Shown here in pieces: positions 1-9,400 of a stretch of 64,000 nucleotides of DNA. The notes under the pieces are model-generated. The model was not told where the DNA came from and ran no database searches. It saw nothing but the letters and a program-made list of their open reading frames with translations. The stretch spans positions 496,001 through 560,000 of the forward strand of contig NZ_RKRA01000001.1 in the NCBI RefSeq assembly GCF_003814705.1, given 5' to 3'. The stretch's first letter is position 1. Each line of letters begins with the position of its first letter. The DNA is from Georgenia muralis. Its GTDB lineage: Bacteria; Actinomycetota; Actinomycetes; Actinomycetales; Actinomycetaceae. The translations under genes were made by a program, and so were the position numbers.

Positions 1-1265
1 TTGCGGAAGCCGCGGGCGATGCGGCGGTGGAGCTCGATGATCCCGTTCAGGGCCTCGGTGCCGCCGTTGCTGGCGCGGTTGGTGGTGAAGTAGCCGAGGA
101 ACTGGGTCTTCCACCGGCGCAGGGTCCGGCCCAGGCGGGCGACCTCGGGGACCGGGCAGGTGTGGAAGGTGGCGACGATGTGCTCGGCGACCTTCCTCGC
201 CTCCGCGAGGTCGGGAAGGTGGTAGACCGAGCGGAGGCGCTGGTAGCACTGCCAGGCCAGGAGGACCTCACCGTCGGGGTCGCCAGCGGGTAGGTCCCGT
301 TCGAGGCGGTCCCACTGCCGGCTGGTGAGCCGGTCCGCGCCGGCGCGCAGGACGTTGCGGACCTTGTACAGCGGGTCGTCCCGGCGGCCGCGGTGGCCGG
401 TGGTGTGCTGCTGGACGCGGCGGCGGACCTCGTCCACGACGTCGACACCGAGCTTGGTGACGTGGAAGGCGTCCAGCACCGCGGCGGCGTCCTCGAGCTC
501 GGCGTCGATGGCGTTCTGGTACCCGCGGAAGGGGTCCAGGGTCGCGACCTTGACCCCGGCGGTGAAGGTAGGCCCGCGGTCCTGGAGCCACTTCTCGTAG
601 ACCTTCCCCGACCGGCCTGGCACCAGGTCGAGCAGCTTCGCCCGGGTGCGGCCCGTGGCGTCGCGGGTCAGGTCGACCATCCCGGTCATCTCTTTGGGGC
701 CCTTGTCCTTGATCCGGTGCGGGGTGTGGTGCCACACGTGCTCGTCCACTCCCAAGGCGTTGACGCCGGCGAAGCGGGACTCGTCCTTCGCCATCGCGTC
801 GAGCTCGGGGCGGACGGTGTCCCACAGGGTGTGCCAGTCGACGCCGAGCTGGCGGGCCAGGCCGGCGATGGAGGCGTGCTCGCGGCGCAGCTGTCCGATC
901 GCCCACCGCACCGCCCGGGCGGTCAACTTGGCCCCACCGATGACGAGGTCGGCGACGTCCTCCGAGAACGAGCCGGCCGGGCAGCCCGGGTCCGGGCACA
1001 CCCAGGTCCGCCGCCGCCACACCACCGTCACGGGCGCGGCGTGGGAGGGGACGTCGTGCAGGACCCGGACCCGCCGGCCGTGCCCGACCGCGACCACACC
1101 GCACCGTCGGCACCCCTCGACCCGCGGCGGTGTCTCGACTGTCAGCACCAGACCGGTCTCGGTACGTCGGACGTCTGTCACATGCACGCCCGCGATGCCG
1201 AACAGGGTGTCAGTACGCGAGCAGTAGGTGCCGCCGCGAAGGCAGCACGACGTAGGGTGATCCAC
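1..1265 (-). CDS. ISL3-family transposase (3' end outside window)
   Basis: This is a DDE transposase that moves the ISL3 element. The reading frame runs from a GTG at 1265 (AGAGGA about 7 bases upstream) to the window edge without a stop, giving about 421 residues, nearly the family's full length. Visible features are an N-terminal zinc-binding stretch with Cys pairs (GCRRCG, then CPDPGC), a helix-turn-helix region, the first acidic motif GVDEHVWHH, the second DAFHVTK, and the C-terminal SNGGTEALNG that carries the third acidic residue. Only the last few residues are missing, so it may be functional. Confidence 0.88.
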   Translation of the reverse strand, partial: MDHPTSCCLRGGTYCSRTDTLFGIAGVHVTDVRRTETGLVLTVETPPRVEGCRRCGVVAVGHGRRVRVLHDVPSHAAPVTVVWRRRTWVCPDPGCPAGSFSEDVADLVIGGAKLTARAVRWAIGQLRREHASIAGLARQLGVDWHTLWDTVRPELDAMAKDESRFAGVNALGVDEHVWHHTPHRIKDKGPKEMTGMVDLTRDATGRTRAKLLDLVPGRSGKVYEKWLQDRGPTFTAGVKVATLDPFRGYQNAIDAELEDAAAVLDAFHVTKLGVDVVDEVRRRVQQHTTGHRGRRDDPLYKVRNVLRAGADRLTSRQWDRLERDLPAGDPDGEVLLAWQCYQRLRSVYHLPDLAEARKVAEHIVATFHTCPVPEVARLGRTLRRWKTQFLGYFTTNRASNGGTEALNGIIELHRRIARGFR

Positions 1266-1387
1266 CGTCGAGGTCCTCTTCGAACAGGTTGCTTGGTCGC
1301 TCCTGATCGTGAGGACCTCGACCCCTATTCAGATGGAACTCGTCCCAGTCGGCGTGTCACCCCACCCCACCGATTCTCCGAAGAGCC
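1..1387 (-). mobile_element. ISL3-family insertion sequence, truncated by window edge
   Basis: The inner end of the element is visible at 1378-1387. Read on the minus strand it begins GGCTCTTCGGAGAATCGG, which fits the terminal repeats of ISL3-family elements. The transposase gene starts about 120 bp inside this end. The end lies exactly where the neighbouring IS3 element stops matching its intact second copy, so the ISL3 element inserted into IS3. The other end and the 8-bp target duplication typical of the family lie outside the window. Confidence 0.85.
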
Positions 1388-2058
1388 CAGATACCGGTCC
1401 GGCCCAGCGAGCGGCGGACATGGTGACGCCGGCAGAATTTGTCGAAATCCTTGGACGTGTATTGCGTGCCGCGGTCGCTGTGAAAGATCACCCCCTTGGG
1501 TGGGCGGCGGTGAGCGATGGCCATCTCCAGGGCATCGGTGACCAGCTCGGTGCGCATGTGGTCCGCGAGGGCCCAGCCGATGACCATGCGCGAGTGCAAG
1601 TCGATGACGGTGGCCAGGTAGGCCCACCCGTCCCAGGTGCGCACGTAGGTGATGTCCCCGCACCAGCGGGTGTTCGGCTCGGCGGCGGTGAAATCCCGGC
1701 CGATCAGGTCCGGGGCGCCCACGGGGTTCTCGCCGGGCACCGTGGTGCGCTTCCAGGCCTTGGGATGGCGGCCCTTCAGGCCCGCGGCGCGCATCAGCCG
1801 CCAGACCCGCTTGTGGGAGACCTTGTGGCCGGCGGCCGCCAGGTGGGCGCGCAGGCGCCGCACCCCCGGCCGGCCGTTGAGGTGGTCGTAGTGGTGCTTG
1901 ATCAACTCGATCAGCTCGGCGTCGGCGACCTCACGGGCCGAGGGGGCCTTGCCGCGCCACTTGTAGTACCCCGAGGTCGACACCCCGAGCTGGTCGCACA
2001 TGAACGACACCGGGAACGCATTCGAGTCAGCCCAGTCCGCGATCGCAGCAAACTTCAC
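1357..2058 (-). pseudogene. IS3 transposase orfB, 3' truncated
   Basis: This is the catalytic half of the IS3 transposase, starting with GTG at 2058 where it overlaps the orfA stop. The first two DDE acidic residues are present (CGDITYV and HSDRGTQY). Homology stops after RRSLGRTGI and the frame runs about ten codons into the ISL3 end before a stop at 1357. The segment with the catalytic Glu (NAVAESF in the intact copy) is gone, so the protein should be inactive. Confidence 0.9.
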
Positions 2059-2413
2059 CGCTGGTCTTTCGCGAACCAGGTCGCCACTTTTTTTGCGAAC
2101 TCCGCCTCCATGCGCAGCCGCTTGTTCTCCTCGCGCAGGCGCTCGAGCTCGGCCCGCTCGTCCTCGTTCAACGGACGCTCGGGCTCTTTCCCCTCGTCCC
2201 GGGCCTTCTTCACCCATTTCCCCAATGTCATCTCATGGACGCCGATGCTCCGCGCCACCTCGGCGATCGCTCGGCCATCATTCAGGACCAAACTAACAGC
2301 GTTGGCCTTGTACTCCGGGGTAAAGCTGCGACGGGTTGATCCCACGGTCGACTCCCTTCGTTCAGGGAACTCGCGTTACGGACCCCACTGTCCACTTAAC
2401 CGGGAACGGTCCA
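1388..2413 (-). mobile_element. IS3-family element, copy 1, 246 bp deleted by the ISL3 insertion
   Basis: The outer terminal repeat is at 2388-2413 (minus strand TGGACCGTTCCCGGTT and onward), identical to the left end of the intact copy at 15915. The match to that copy covers its first 1026 bp and stops abruptly at 1388, where the ISL3 end starts. As far as I can see the two copies encode identical proteins, which implies recent transposition. The element sits inside a tyrosine recombinase gene whose tail continues at 2414. Confidence 0.9.
2055..2345 (-). CDS. IS3-family transposase orfA
   Basis: This 96-residue DNA-binding subunit has an N-terminal helix-turn-helix (SFTPEYKANAVSLVL to HEMTLGKWV) followed by a leucine-rich coiled coil (ELERLREENKRL). 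It is identical to the orfA at 15983. A run of seven A near its end is the -1 frameshift site used by this family to make OrfAB. Its orfB partner is truncated, so this copy can act only if OrfAB is supplied by the other element. Confidence 0.9.
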   Translation of the reverse strand: MGSTRRSFTPEYKANAVSLVLNDGRAIAEVARSIGVHEMTLGKWVKKARDEGKEPERPLNEDERAELERLREENKRLRMEAEFAKKVATWFAKDQR

Positions 2414-2543
2414 CGGCGCCGGTCTGGTCGCGATCAGCCAGGTCCTGCGCCATCAGGACCTGGCCACCACTGCCCTCTACGCCAAAGTCGACCTGGACAC
2501 GCTGCGCCACGTTGCCCAGCCCTGGCCGGGAGCGGCGCGATGA
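2414..2543 (+). pseudogene. tyrosine recombinase C-terminal remnant (first gene of the recombinase trio)
   Basis: Only the last 42 codons remain. They read GAGLVAISQVLRHQDLATTALYAKVD and onward, which is the tyrosine recombinase C-terminal box with the nucleophilic Tyr in TALYAKVD. The upstream part is replaced by the IS3 terminal repeat, so the gene was broken by that insertion. Its stop overlaps the next recombinase start (ATGA), as expected for a co-translated trio. The rest of the gene may lie beyond the left edge, past both IS elements. Confidence 0.82.
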
Positions 2544-3484
2544 GTGCCCTGGAGCAGGACCTGGCCGAGTACCTGCGGCTGCGGCGTTCACTGGGCCACG
2601 AGCTGGCCGAGGCGGGGTGGCTGCTGCCCAGCTTCGTGGCCTACCTCGACGCCCACGGATCACCGACGGTGACCATCGGCGCGGCACTGGCCTGGATCCA
2701 CGAGGCCAGCACCGACTCTCAGAGCACCGTTGCGCCACGGCGGATGACGGCCGTCCGCGGCTTCGCCCGCTACCTGGCCGGCATTCACGCCGACACCGAG
2801 ATTCCGCCGCTCGGGTTGGTGCCGTATCGGCAGCGGTGGCGGCAACCGTTCATCTACTCGGCGGCCGACATCGATGCGGTGATGGTCCGGGCCCGATCCT
2901 CGATCGCCTCGCCGCTACGGGCCGCGACCTACGACACCCTCATCGGGCTGCTCGTAGCAAGTGGCCTGCGGATAGGCGAGGCGATCAAGCTCGACCGCAG
3001 TGATGTCGACTGGACTCACGGCGTGTTGTTGATCCGCGAGTCCAAGTTCGGCAAGACCCGCCTCGTTCCCCTGCACGAGACCAGCATGCGGTCCCTGGCC
3101 GAGTACGCCGCGTTGCGTGACGACGTCCAACCCCGCCCGGAGGACGGCAGCTTCTTCGTGTCTCTGACTCGTCACCGGCTGTGCTACGCCGTCGTGTCGC
3201 AGACCTTCCGGCAGTTGGTCGACACCGCCGGCGTCGGAGCCGCCGCCCCCGCCGCACCGAGGCTTCACGACCTGCGCCACACCTTCGCGGTCCGCACCCT
3301 GCTCGGCTGGTACCAAGCTGGTGAGGACGTGCAGGCGAAGATTCCCTCGCTGTCGACCTACCTCGGGCATCGCGAGCCGTCCTCCACCTACTGGTATCTC
3401 TCCGCCGCGCCCGAACTGCTCGCCCTGGCCGCCGGTCGTCAGCACACCGCCTGGTCGGCGGCTCGACCAGGAGCCCAGCCATGA
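2540..3484 (+). CDS. tyrosine recombinase, second gene of a RIT-like trio
   Basis: This is a site-specific recombinase of 314 residues with a SAM-like N-terminal DNA-binding region and a catalytic C-terminal domain. The visible catalytic signatures are SGLRIGEA (first Arg), a beta-strand Lys region (ESKFGKTRLVPL), HDLRHTFAVRTL (His and second Arg) and the C-terminal YLGHREPSSTYWYLS with the candidate Tyr. It overlaps the preceding remnant and the following recombinase by ATGA junctions. Three consecutive overlapping tyrosine recombinases define recombinase-in-trio (RIT) elements. The start at 2540 is chosen because of the overlap; an in-frame extension upstream would run through the IS3 end. 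Confidence 0.88.
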   Translation: MSALEQDLAEYLRLRRSLGHELAEAGWLLPSFVAYLDAHGSPTVTIGAALAWIHEASTDSQSTVAPRRMTAVRGFARYLAGIHADTEIPPLGLVPYRQRWRQPFIYSAADIDAVMVRARSSIASPLRAATYDTLIGLLVASGLRIGEAIKLDRSDVDWTHGVLLIRESKFGKTRLVPLHETSMRSLAEYAALRDDVQPRPEDGSFFVSLTRHRLCYAVVSQTFRQLVDTAGVGAAAPAAPRLHDLRHTFAVRTLLGWYQAGEDVQAKIPSLSTYLGHREPSSTYWYLSAAPELLALAAGRQHTAWSAARPGAQP

Positions 3485-4470
3485 CCCTGATCGCGCCAAC
3501 CCTGCAGGCGTTCTTCTCCGACCGCCTCACCCAGCAGCGACAGGCCAGCCCCCGCACCATCGCGGCGTACCGAGACACCCTGCGGCTGCTGCTCGGATTC
3601 GTACACACCAAGACCGGCAAGATGCCCGCCCAGCTCGACTGGGACGACCTGGACGCCGCGACGATCTCCGCGTTCCTCAATCACCTGGAAAACGAGCGTC
3701 GCAACAGCATCCGCACCCGCAACGTCCGGCTGACCGCGATCCGGTCACTGTTCTCCTACGCCGCCCTGCGCCACCCCGAGCACGCTCTCCTCATCCAGCG
3801 CGTCCTGGCCATCCCACCGAAACGGTTCGACAAACGGGTCATCACCTTCCTGACCCCGCTCGAGGTCGACGCCCTCGTCGCAGCCCCGGACCAGTCCCGG
3901 TGGGAAGGACGACGAGACCGGGCCCTGCTGATGCTGGCCGTCCAGACTGGCCTTCGGGTATCCGAGCTCACCGGGTTGAACTGCCGCGACGTCACCCTCG
4001 GCACCGGCGCGAACATCCGCTGCGAAGGCAAAGGCCGCAAGCAACGCGCAGTCCCGCTCACCGCCCCAGTCACGGCACTGCTTCGAGCCTGGATGGCCGA
4101 GCGAGCCGGACTTCCCCACGACCCACTATTCCCTACCCGCACCGGGCGGCGCCTCAGCCGCGACGCCGTCGCGCTTCGGGTCAGCACCCACGCCGCCACC
4201 GCAGCCCGGGACTGCCCCACGCTGCTGGGCAAGCGAGTCCACCCCCACGTCCTCCGCCACAGCTGCGCGATGTCGCTCCTACAAGCCGGCGTCGACACCT
4301 CGGTGATCGCTCTCTGGCTCGGCCACGCCGGCGTCCGCTCTACTGACGCCTACATCCACGCCGACATCACGATCAAGGAGAAAGCACTCGCCCTCACCAC
4401 ACCCGCCTCCGCGAAGCCAGGACGCTACCGCCCCACAGACAAGGTCCTCGCCTTCCTCGAGAGCCTGTAA
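3481..4470 (+). CDS. tyrosine recombinase, third gene of a RIT-like trio
   Basis: This 329-residue integrase has an N-terminal core-binding domain (TLQAFFSDRL to ENERRNSIRTRN) and a catalytic domain with TGLRVSELTGL, a GKGRKQRAVPL strand, HPHVLRHSCAMSLLQAG and LGHAGVRSTDAYIHAD. All R-K-H-R-H-Y positions therefore appear to be present. Residues look XerC-like, but the tandem setting fits a mobile trio rather than a chromosome dimer resolvase. It starts inside the stop of the second gene. Downstream, within 125 bp of its stop, lies a 26-bp palindrome that may be its target. Confidence 0.88.
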   Translation: MTLIAPTLQAFFSDRLTQQRQASPRTIAAYRDTLRLLLGFVHTKTGKMPAQLDWDDLDAATISAFLNHLENERRNSIRTRNVRLTAIRSLFSYAALRHPEHALLIQRVLAIPPKRFDKRVITFLTPLEVDALVAAPDQSRWEGRRDRALLMLAVQTGLRVSELTGLNCRDVTLGTGANIRCEGKGRKQRAVPLTAPVTALLRAWMAERAGLPHDPLFPTRTGRRLSRDAVALRVSTHAATAARDCPTLLGKRVHPHVLRHSCAMSLLQAGVDTSVIALWLGHAGVRSTDAYIHADITIKEKALALTTPASAKPGRYRPTDKVLAFLESL

Positions 4471-4566
4471 CTATGCCGAGGCGGCCAGCGTCGGCAGGCG
4501 CGCGAACCCCGCGCGACCTCACCGCCGCCCGCACCGAACGATCAGGGCCCTCGACATAATCGCCGT

Positions 4567-4592
4567 ATCGGCATAGGTCGACTTATGCCGAT
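4567..4592 (+). repeat. 26-bp palindrome, candidate recombination core site of the RIT element
   Basis: Arms ATCGGCATA and TATGCCGAT flank an 8-bp spacer containing the palindrome GTCGAC. Such a two-arm site with a 6-8 bp spacer is the usual form of a tyrosine recombinase core. A related half-site (GCATAGGTTGAC) follows at about 4597-4608, and TATGCCGA also occurs just after the third recombinase stop (4472). The position between the recombinase and the truncated istB suggests the element's right terminus. Function is inferred. Confidence 0.6.
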
Positions 4593-4602
4593 GTCCGCAT
4601 AG

Positions 4603-4881
4603 GTTGACGAGGTCGGCTACCTACCCTTCGAGCAAGACGCCGCGAACCTGTTCTTCCAGCTCGTCTCCAGCCGCTACGAGCACGCCTCGCTGATCCTGAC
4701 ATCGAACCTGCCCTTCAGCGGCTGGGGCGGTGTCTTCGGCGACCAAGCCGTCGCCGCCGCGATGATCGACCGCGTCGTACACCACGCCGACGTCCTGACC
4801 CTCAAGGGCGCCAGCTACCGACTACGCAACCGCGGCATCGACACCCTGCCCAGCATCAGAACCCAAGACACGGCAAACTAA
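4603..4881 (+). pseudogene. IS21-family istB (ATP-binding helper) 3' remnant
   Basis: The last 92 codons of an IstB/DnaA-like AAA+ helper remain. They start at VDEVGYLPF (Walker B strand) and run through SSRYEHASLILTSNLPFSGWGGVFGD and the C-terminal RLLHH-like DRVVHHAD, ending in a TAA. The Walker A half is missing. The break coincides with the candidate right end of the RIT element, so the recombinase element or a related rearrangement probably removed the 5' part. Confidence 0.85.
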
Positions 4882-5075
4882 CCAGCACGAACCGGTGGCC
4901 TCGATTTCGACCGTCGGATCGGCCTCACATTCGAGCGTTGCCGACAGGAGGTCCGCAAGCGCTTCGCCACGTAGCTCCGGCCCGATCGCATGGCATGGCT
5001 GGGTGTACGGATCTGCCGCCGTCCGAGCGCGTCGCACCACGCGCACCGCCCCTCTCGCTTCGCCCCCGTGGGACG

Positions 5076-5651
5076 ATGTGCAACATGCTGAACCGCTTCG
5101 CGCTGGTCCCGGGGAGCGCACTCAACGGCGCGGCGTACTACTGGGAGCCGTCAGTCGACGGACACCTGCTTCGTTCCCTCTTGAAGCTTACGGTCGACGA
5201 GGCATCCCTCGACACAGCAGGGCTCGGACCAGTCGGCGAGAACGTTTCTGTCCTCGTTCACAGTTGGCCTGTCGGCATGACGCCCGATGCGCTCGTACTC
5301 CTGGGCGATCGCCCGTCTGAGTTGCCTGACGGACGTGCCGCCATTTATGTGTGCGCCCAGTGCGGTGATATTGGATGCGGCGCCATTTCGGCGGTGATCG
5401 AGCGGACCGCCACGACGGTTGTGTGGCGAGACTTCCGATGGGACGACGGCCTCCAGTACGAGGAACACGACAACACCGCCATCACCGGCGGGCCCTTCGT
5501 GTTCGATCCCGAGGAGTACGACGCTGAACTGCGTCGATTCATCGAAACCTTTACATCCGTGCGCAATTCTTTGCCTTTCGGAGTCATCACCCGAACGGCG
5601 GATACCCCAAGCCACCGCCGGACTCGTCGGTGGCCGTGGTCTAGCCAATAG
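5076..5651 (+). CDS. hypothetical protein with CxxC-x4-C motif
   Basis: This protein has about 191 residues if it begins at ATG 5076; ATG 5085 is equally possible. It is not secreted and has no membrane segment. A central segment reads YVCAQCGDIGCGAIS, a likely zinc or disulfide knuckle, followed by a beta-rich part (TTVVWRDFRWDD) and GPFVFDPEEYDAELRRF near the end. I recall a broad family of unnamed bacterial proteins with this YVC-x2-CGD-x-GCG pattern but no established function. It stands alone between the istB remnant and the SIR2 gene. Confidence 0.7.
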   Translation: MCNMLNRFALVPGSALNGAAYYWEPSVDGHLLRSLLKLTVDEASLDTAGLGPVGENVSVLVHSWPVGMTPDALVLLGDRPSELPDGRAAIYVCAQCGDIGCGAISAVIERTATTVVWRDFRWDDGLQYEEHDNTAITGGPFVFDPEEYDAELRRFIETFTSVRNSLPFGVITRTADTPSHRRTRRWPWSSQ

Positions 5652-6463
5652 AGGCGTAGTGCTCCACTGCTATACGGCGAGCACGTCCCGACATGCCGCC
5701 GTCCGCGCGGTCGTGCCGATCGGCGCGGCTTAGGGACGCGCCGGCGAACCGGCGCGTCCCCCGGACTCGGCCCGGCTCGAACGGACTGCCACCCTCTCCG
5801 TGCTGCTGGGTCCGGTCATCCGGAGCCATCGGACCTTGGGCGAGGACGAGGGAGAGGGTATGGGGGATCGTCCACCCATGCCGCGTATGGTGCGCGCCTA
5901 TCCCGCGGAGAGGTCCTAATCCGAGATGGAGGCGGCGCGCCGGCAAGGCAGAGCGGGCTTACCAATCGTGGGTCTTCTTGCTGGTAACGTGCCATGCGCC
6001 GGGGTGGTCAGAAAAGCACGGATGGATGGACCTGACTGCACGACCTGACAATCGAAGGTAGAGCAGGGCTCGTCGCGCGAGCCAGCGGTTTGCGTAAGGG
6101 ACCTTGGTGCACATGGCGCCTCCAACGAAGATGACCGGTTGGAGTGGCGCCTCGCTCATCGACGAACGACACAACGGCGGTGTGCTTCATGCACCCGGCT
6201 CACCCGCATTCTAAGGTCCACAGAGCCGGAGGGACGGGGCAAGGCTAGCAGCGAGCGGCGCGGCTCCGCAGCCCGCCGCGGTCGTGCCGATTAGCTGCCG
6301 CAGATAGCGGCGCTGCGGCATCCGCATCTGCCGCTGCCAGTACGGCATGGCGTGCCCCTTCACGCCGCTGGGACTGCATCGCCCGAGTTCGCTAGGGCCC
6401 AAGCACAGTCTTCGAGTCGTCGCTCCCCGACGATTGTCAGGTAGCCGCAGTACGGTCCTGCAC
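5652..6463. other. 812-bp stretch with no convincing gene
   Basis: Open frames here are short, overlap each other on both strands and resemble no family I know. The stretch holds the perfect hairpin at 5733-5760 and otherwise no repeats or RNA gene that I can recognise. It probably contains the promoter of the SIR2 gene and decayed island DNA. Confidence 0.5.
5733..5760 (+). terminator. perfect 12-bp stem hairpin
   Basis: GGGACGCGCCGG, loop cgaa, then CCGGCGCGTCCC. It lies 80 bp downstream of the CxxC protein gene. There is no T-tract, which is common for actinobacterial hairpin terminators, so its role as a terminator is inferred from position. Confidence 0.5.
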
Positions 6464-9400
6464 ATGTGGATCCGACAAGTCGAGGTGCCCGACGAGCTCG
6501 TCGGGGCCGCCCGCGACGGACGACTGGTGATCTTCGTAGGCGCCGGCGCATCCCGCGACGCGCCCTCCTCCCTGCCCGACTTCAAGCAGCTGGTCACCGA
6601 CATCGGCACACAGGTGAGCTCGGTTCCAACCGAGCTGCAGCTGAAACGGCCGGACGTGTTCCTTGGCGACCTCGCCGACATGGGGGTCAACGTCCACGCG
6701 CTCGTCGCCAAGGCCATCGACCCACCGGGAAGCGCGCCCAACCGACTTCACCACGCCATCATGTCGCTGGCCGCCGTCCACCCGCCGCTGCGCGTCGTGA
6801 CCACCAACTATGACCAGCATCTCGAGATCGCCGGCAGAATCGACCACTCGGACGTGGAGGTTTTCCGTGCCCCTGCCCTGCCGATAGGAGATGACTTCAC
6901 CGGCGTCATCCACCTGCACGGCTCACTTGGACAGCATCCTCGTCACCTGGTGGTCACCGACGCTGACTTCGGCCACGCCTACCTACGCGAGGCGTGGGCC
7001 GCACGCTTCCTGGAGCGCATGTTTTCCGTTTACACCGTCCTGTTCATCGGTTACAGCCACGGTGACGTCGTTATGCAGTACCTGGCCCGCTCTCTTGGAC
7101 GAGAAGGACGCCGCTACGTTCTGACCGACGACGCTGGCAGCGGCGCCTGGGCCCGGCTGGGACTCACGGCGATTAGTTACCCCGTGGTCGAGAAGTCACA
7201 CGTCGCACTCGCCGACGCCCTCGAGCGTTGGGCAGAACTCACAGCCTGGGGCCGACTCGATCACCGTCGTCGCATTGCCGCACTGGTCGAGCAGGAGCCA
7301 CCCAGCATTCCCGAGGAGATCTCTTACCTCGAACGAGCCCTCGCCCACCCAGACCACGTACGCTTCTTCACTGAAAGCGCCACGACCGCCGCCTGGCTCC
7401 AGTGGGCGGCAACCCGTCCCGAGTTCACCCTGCTCTTCACCCCACCCCCGACCGGTGACTCCGTCGCTGAGGCCCTGTCCCGGACCCTGACCCGGTGGTT
7501 CATCGACAACTTCGCGTGCGTCGCAGAGCACTCGCCGGCCGCCCTGCGACTGGTGCGCGACCGTCCATGGACGGTCCAGACCTGGGAAGCGCTGGTGCAC
7601 CGGCTCTTCGCCCAGAAGGAACCGATCGAGGACTGGCAAGTGCCCTGGCTTGTCATTGCTCTCCACCGTGCACCTGAAGGTCGACACCACCTCCTCGACA
7701 TGATGCTGGCCGAGGACAGATGGCGGGCGCGCCCAGCCCTAGCGTTCACGCTGCTGGCACACCGCACCAACCCGATCCCCCGAGCCGGTCTCGACCTCGA
7801 CTCGACCGACGGCGCCCCTCGGTTTGAGGTCACCCTCACGGGTGAGGAGTACTGGCTCACCGAGGCATGGAAGAACGTGTTCACCCCGATGCTGACCGAC
7901 CACGCATCGGACCTGCTTGACCTCGGGGTTCGCCAGATCCGAGCGACGTACCGGCTCGCGAATCTTCTGCAGCCGGGATTTGATCCCATCGGGTTCGGAC
8001 GCTCCGCCATCGAACCGCACCCTCAAGACGAGTTCCGCGACCCACACGACATGCTGATCGACGCGGTCCGCGACAGCCTCGAGCACCTCTTGCACGCCGA
8101 GCCTCAGCACGCCGCCCGGCAGATCGACCTCCTCACGTCCGGCCCTGAGGCGGTGCTCCGACGACTTGCTGTGCACGGCTGGCGACTTCGGACCGACGCC
8201 ACGGCCGACGCCAAGGTCAGATGGGTACTCGACCAAGACTTGGTGTACGACCTCGACCTCCAGCACGAGGTGTACCTGCTGCTCCAGGACGCCCTGCCAT
8301 CCACCGAGCCAGGCACCCGCGAACAGTTGCTCACAACCGCCGACCTAGGGCCCTCACCCGAGGCGGGGGCCACCGACTCCCCGTACCGCCGCTACAACCT
8401 TCTTGCCTGGTTGCACCAGACCTTGCCGACCGACCCACGCATCACCGCGGCGTTCAATGCCGTCCAGAGGGCCCATTCCGACTACCAAACCCGCGAGCAC
8501 CCCGACCTCAACATGTATATGACTTCCGGGTTCGTCGAAGACGCCGAACCGTTCTCCCCCGACGAACTCCATAGCTCCATCACGGACGACCCCGCCGCCG
8601 CCCTGGCACGACTCCGCGAGTTCGCCACGGCCGACGAGTTACGACTGACCGGCCCCACGTGGACCGGCGCCCTCGCGGCAATGCGAGGTTGTGTGGCGCG
8701 ACACCCGCTTGACGGTATCCGCGTCGCCGGGCACCTCCTAATCGATGATGACGAGCTCCGTGGCGCCCTGATCCGTGGCTGGAGCGCCGCACAGCTCGCG
8801 GACGCCGACCAAGGCCTACCCGACCAGGTGATCTCTCTTATCGGCACGTGGGACCTCGGATCGATCAGAAGCCAAGCGGCAACCCTCCTGGCCAACGGTG
8901 GCCAGGCCGACCACCCGACCCGATGGCACGACCTCGCAAGCGCCCGCGACCTTGCTCGTAGGCTGTGGCCCCAAGACGAGGTGACCGGGAACGTGGTTAG
9001 CGACAGCGACACGTACCTCGAGGCCATCAATCATCCAGCGGGCGACCTCGCCCAGTTCTGGACCAAAGTTACGGCCGCGGAGTGGAGCCGCCAAGGTGAC
9101 AGGTGGGCCGGCTTGATGCCCCTCATCGAGACCGAACTCGACCGCATGATCGACCAGCCCGGACGCAATGGCCTCCTGGCACGCTGCGTCCTTATCGCCA
9201 GTCTCCGCTTCTACCACGGCGCAGCCCCCGAATGGGCGCGCGCCCGACTCCTCCCGCTCCTGTCGTGGGCCTCTGACGACAAGAAGCAAGTCGCGGCCAT
9301 GTGGCGAACGTTCCTGATGCACGGTCAGTACGACGACTCCCTCTTGCGCGCTGGCCTCCTCGACTCCTTCCTCACCACCCTCGAGCACGAATCGGATGTC

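Noticed and set aside
3481-4470. Chromosomal XerC or XerD
   Set aside because: It overlaps a second recombinase and a remnant of a third, and sits among IS elements, which fits a mobile trio rather than the dimer-resolution system.
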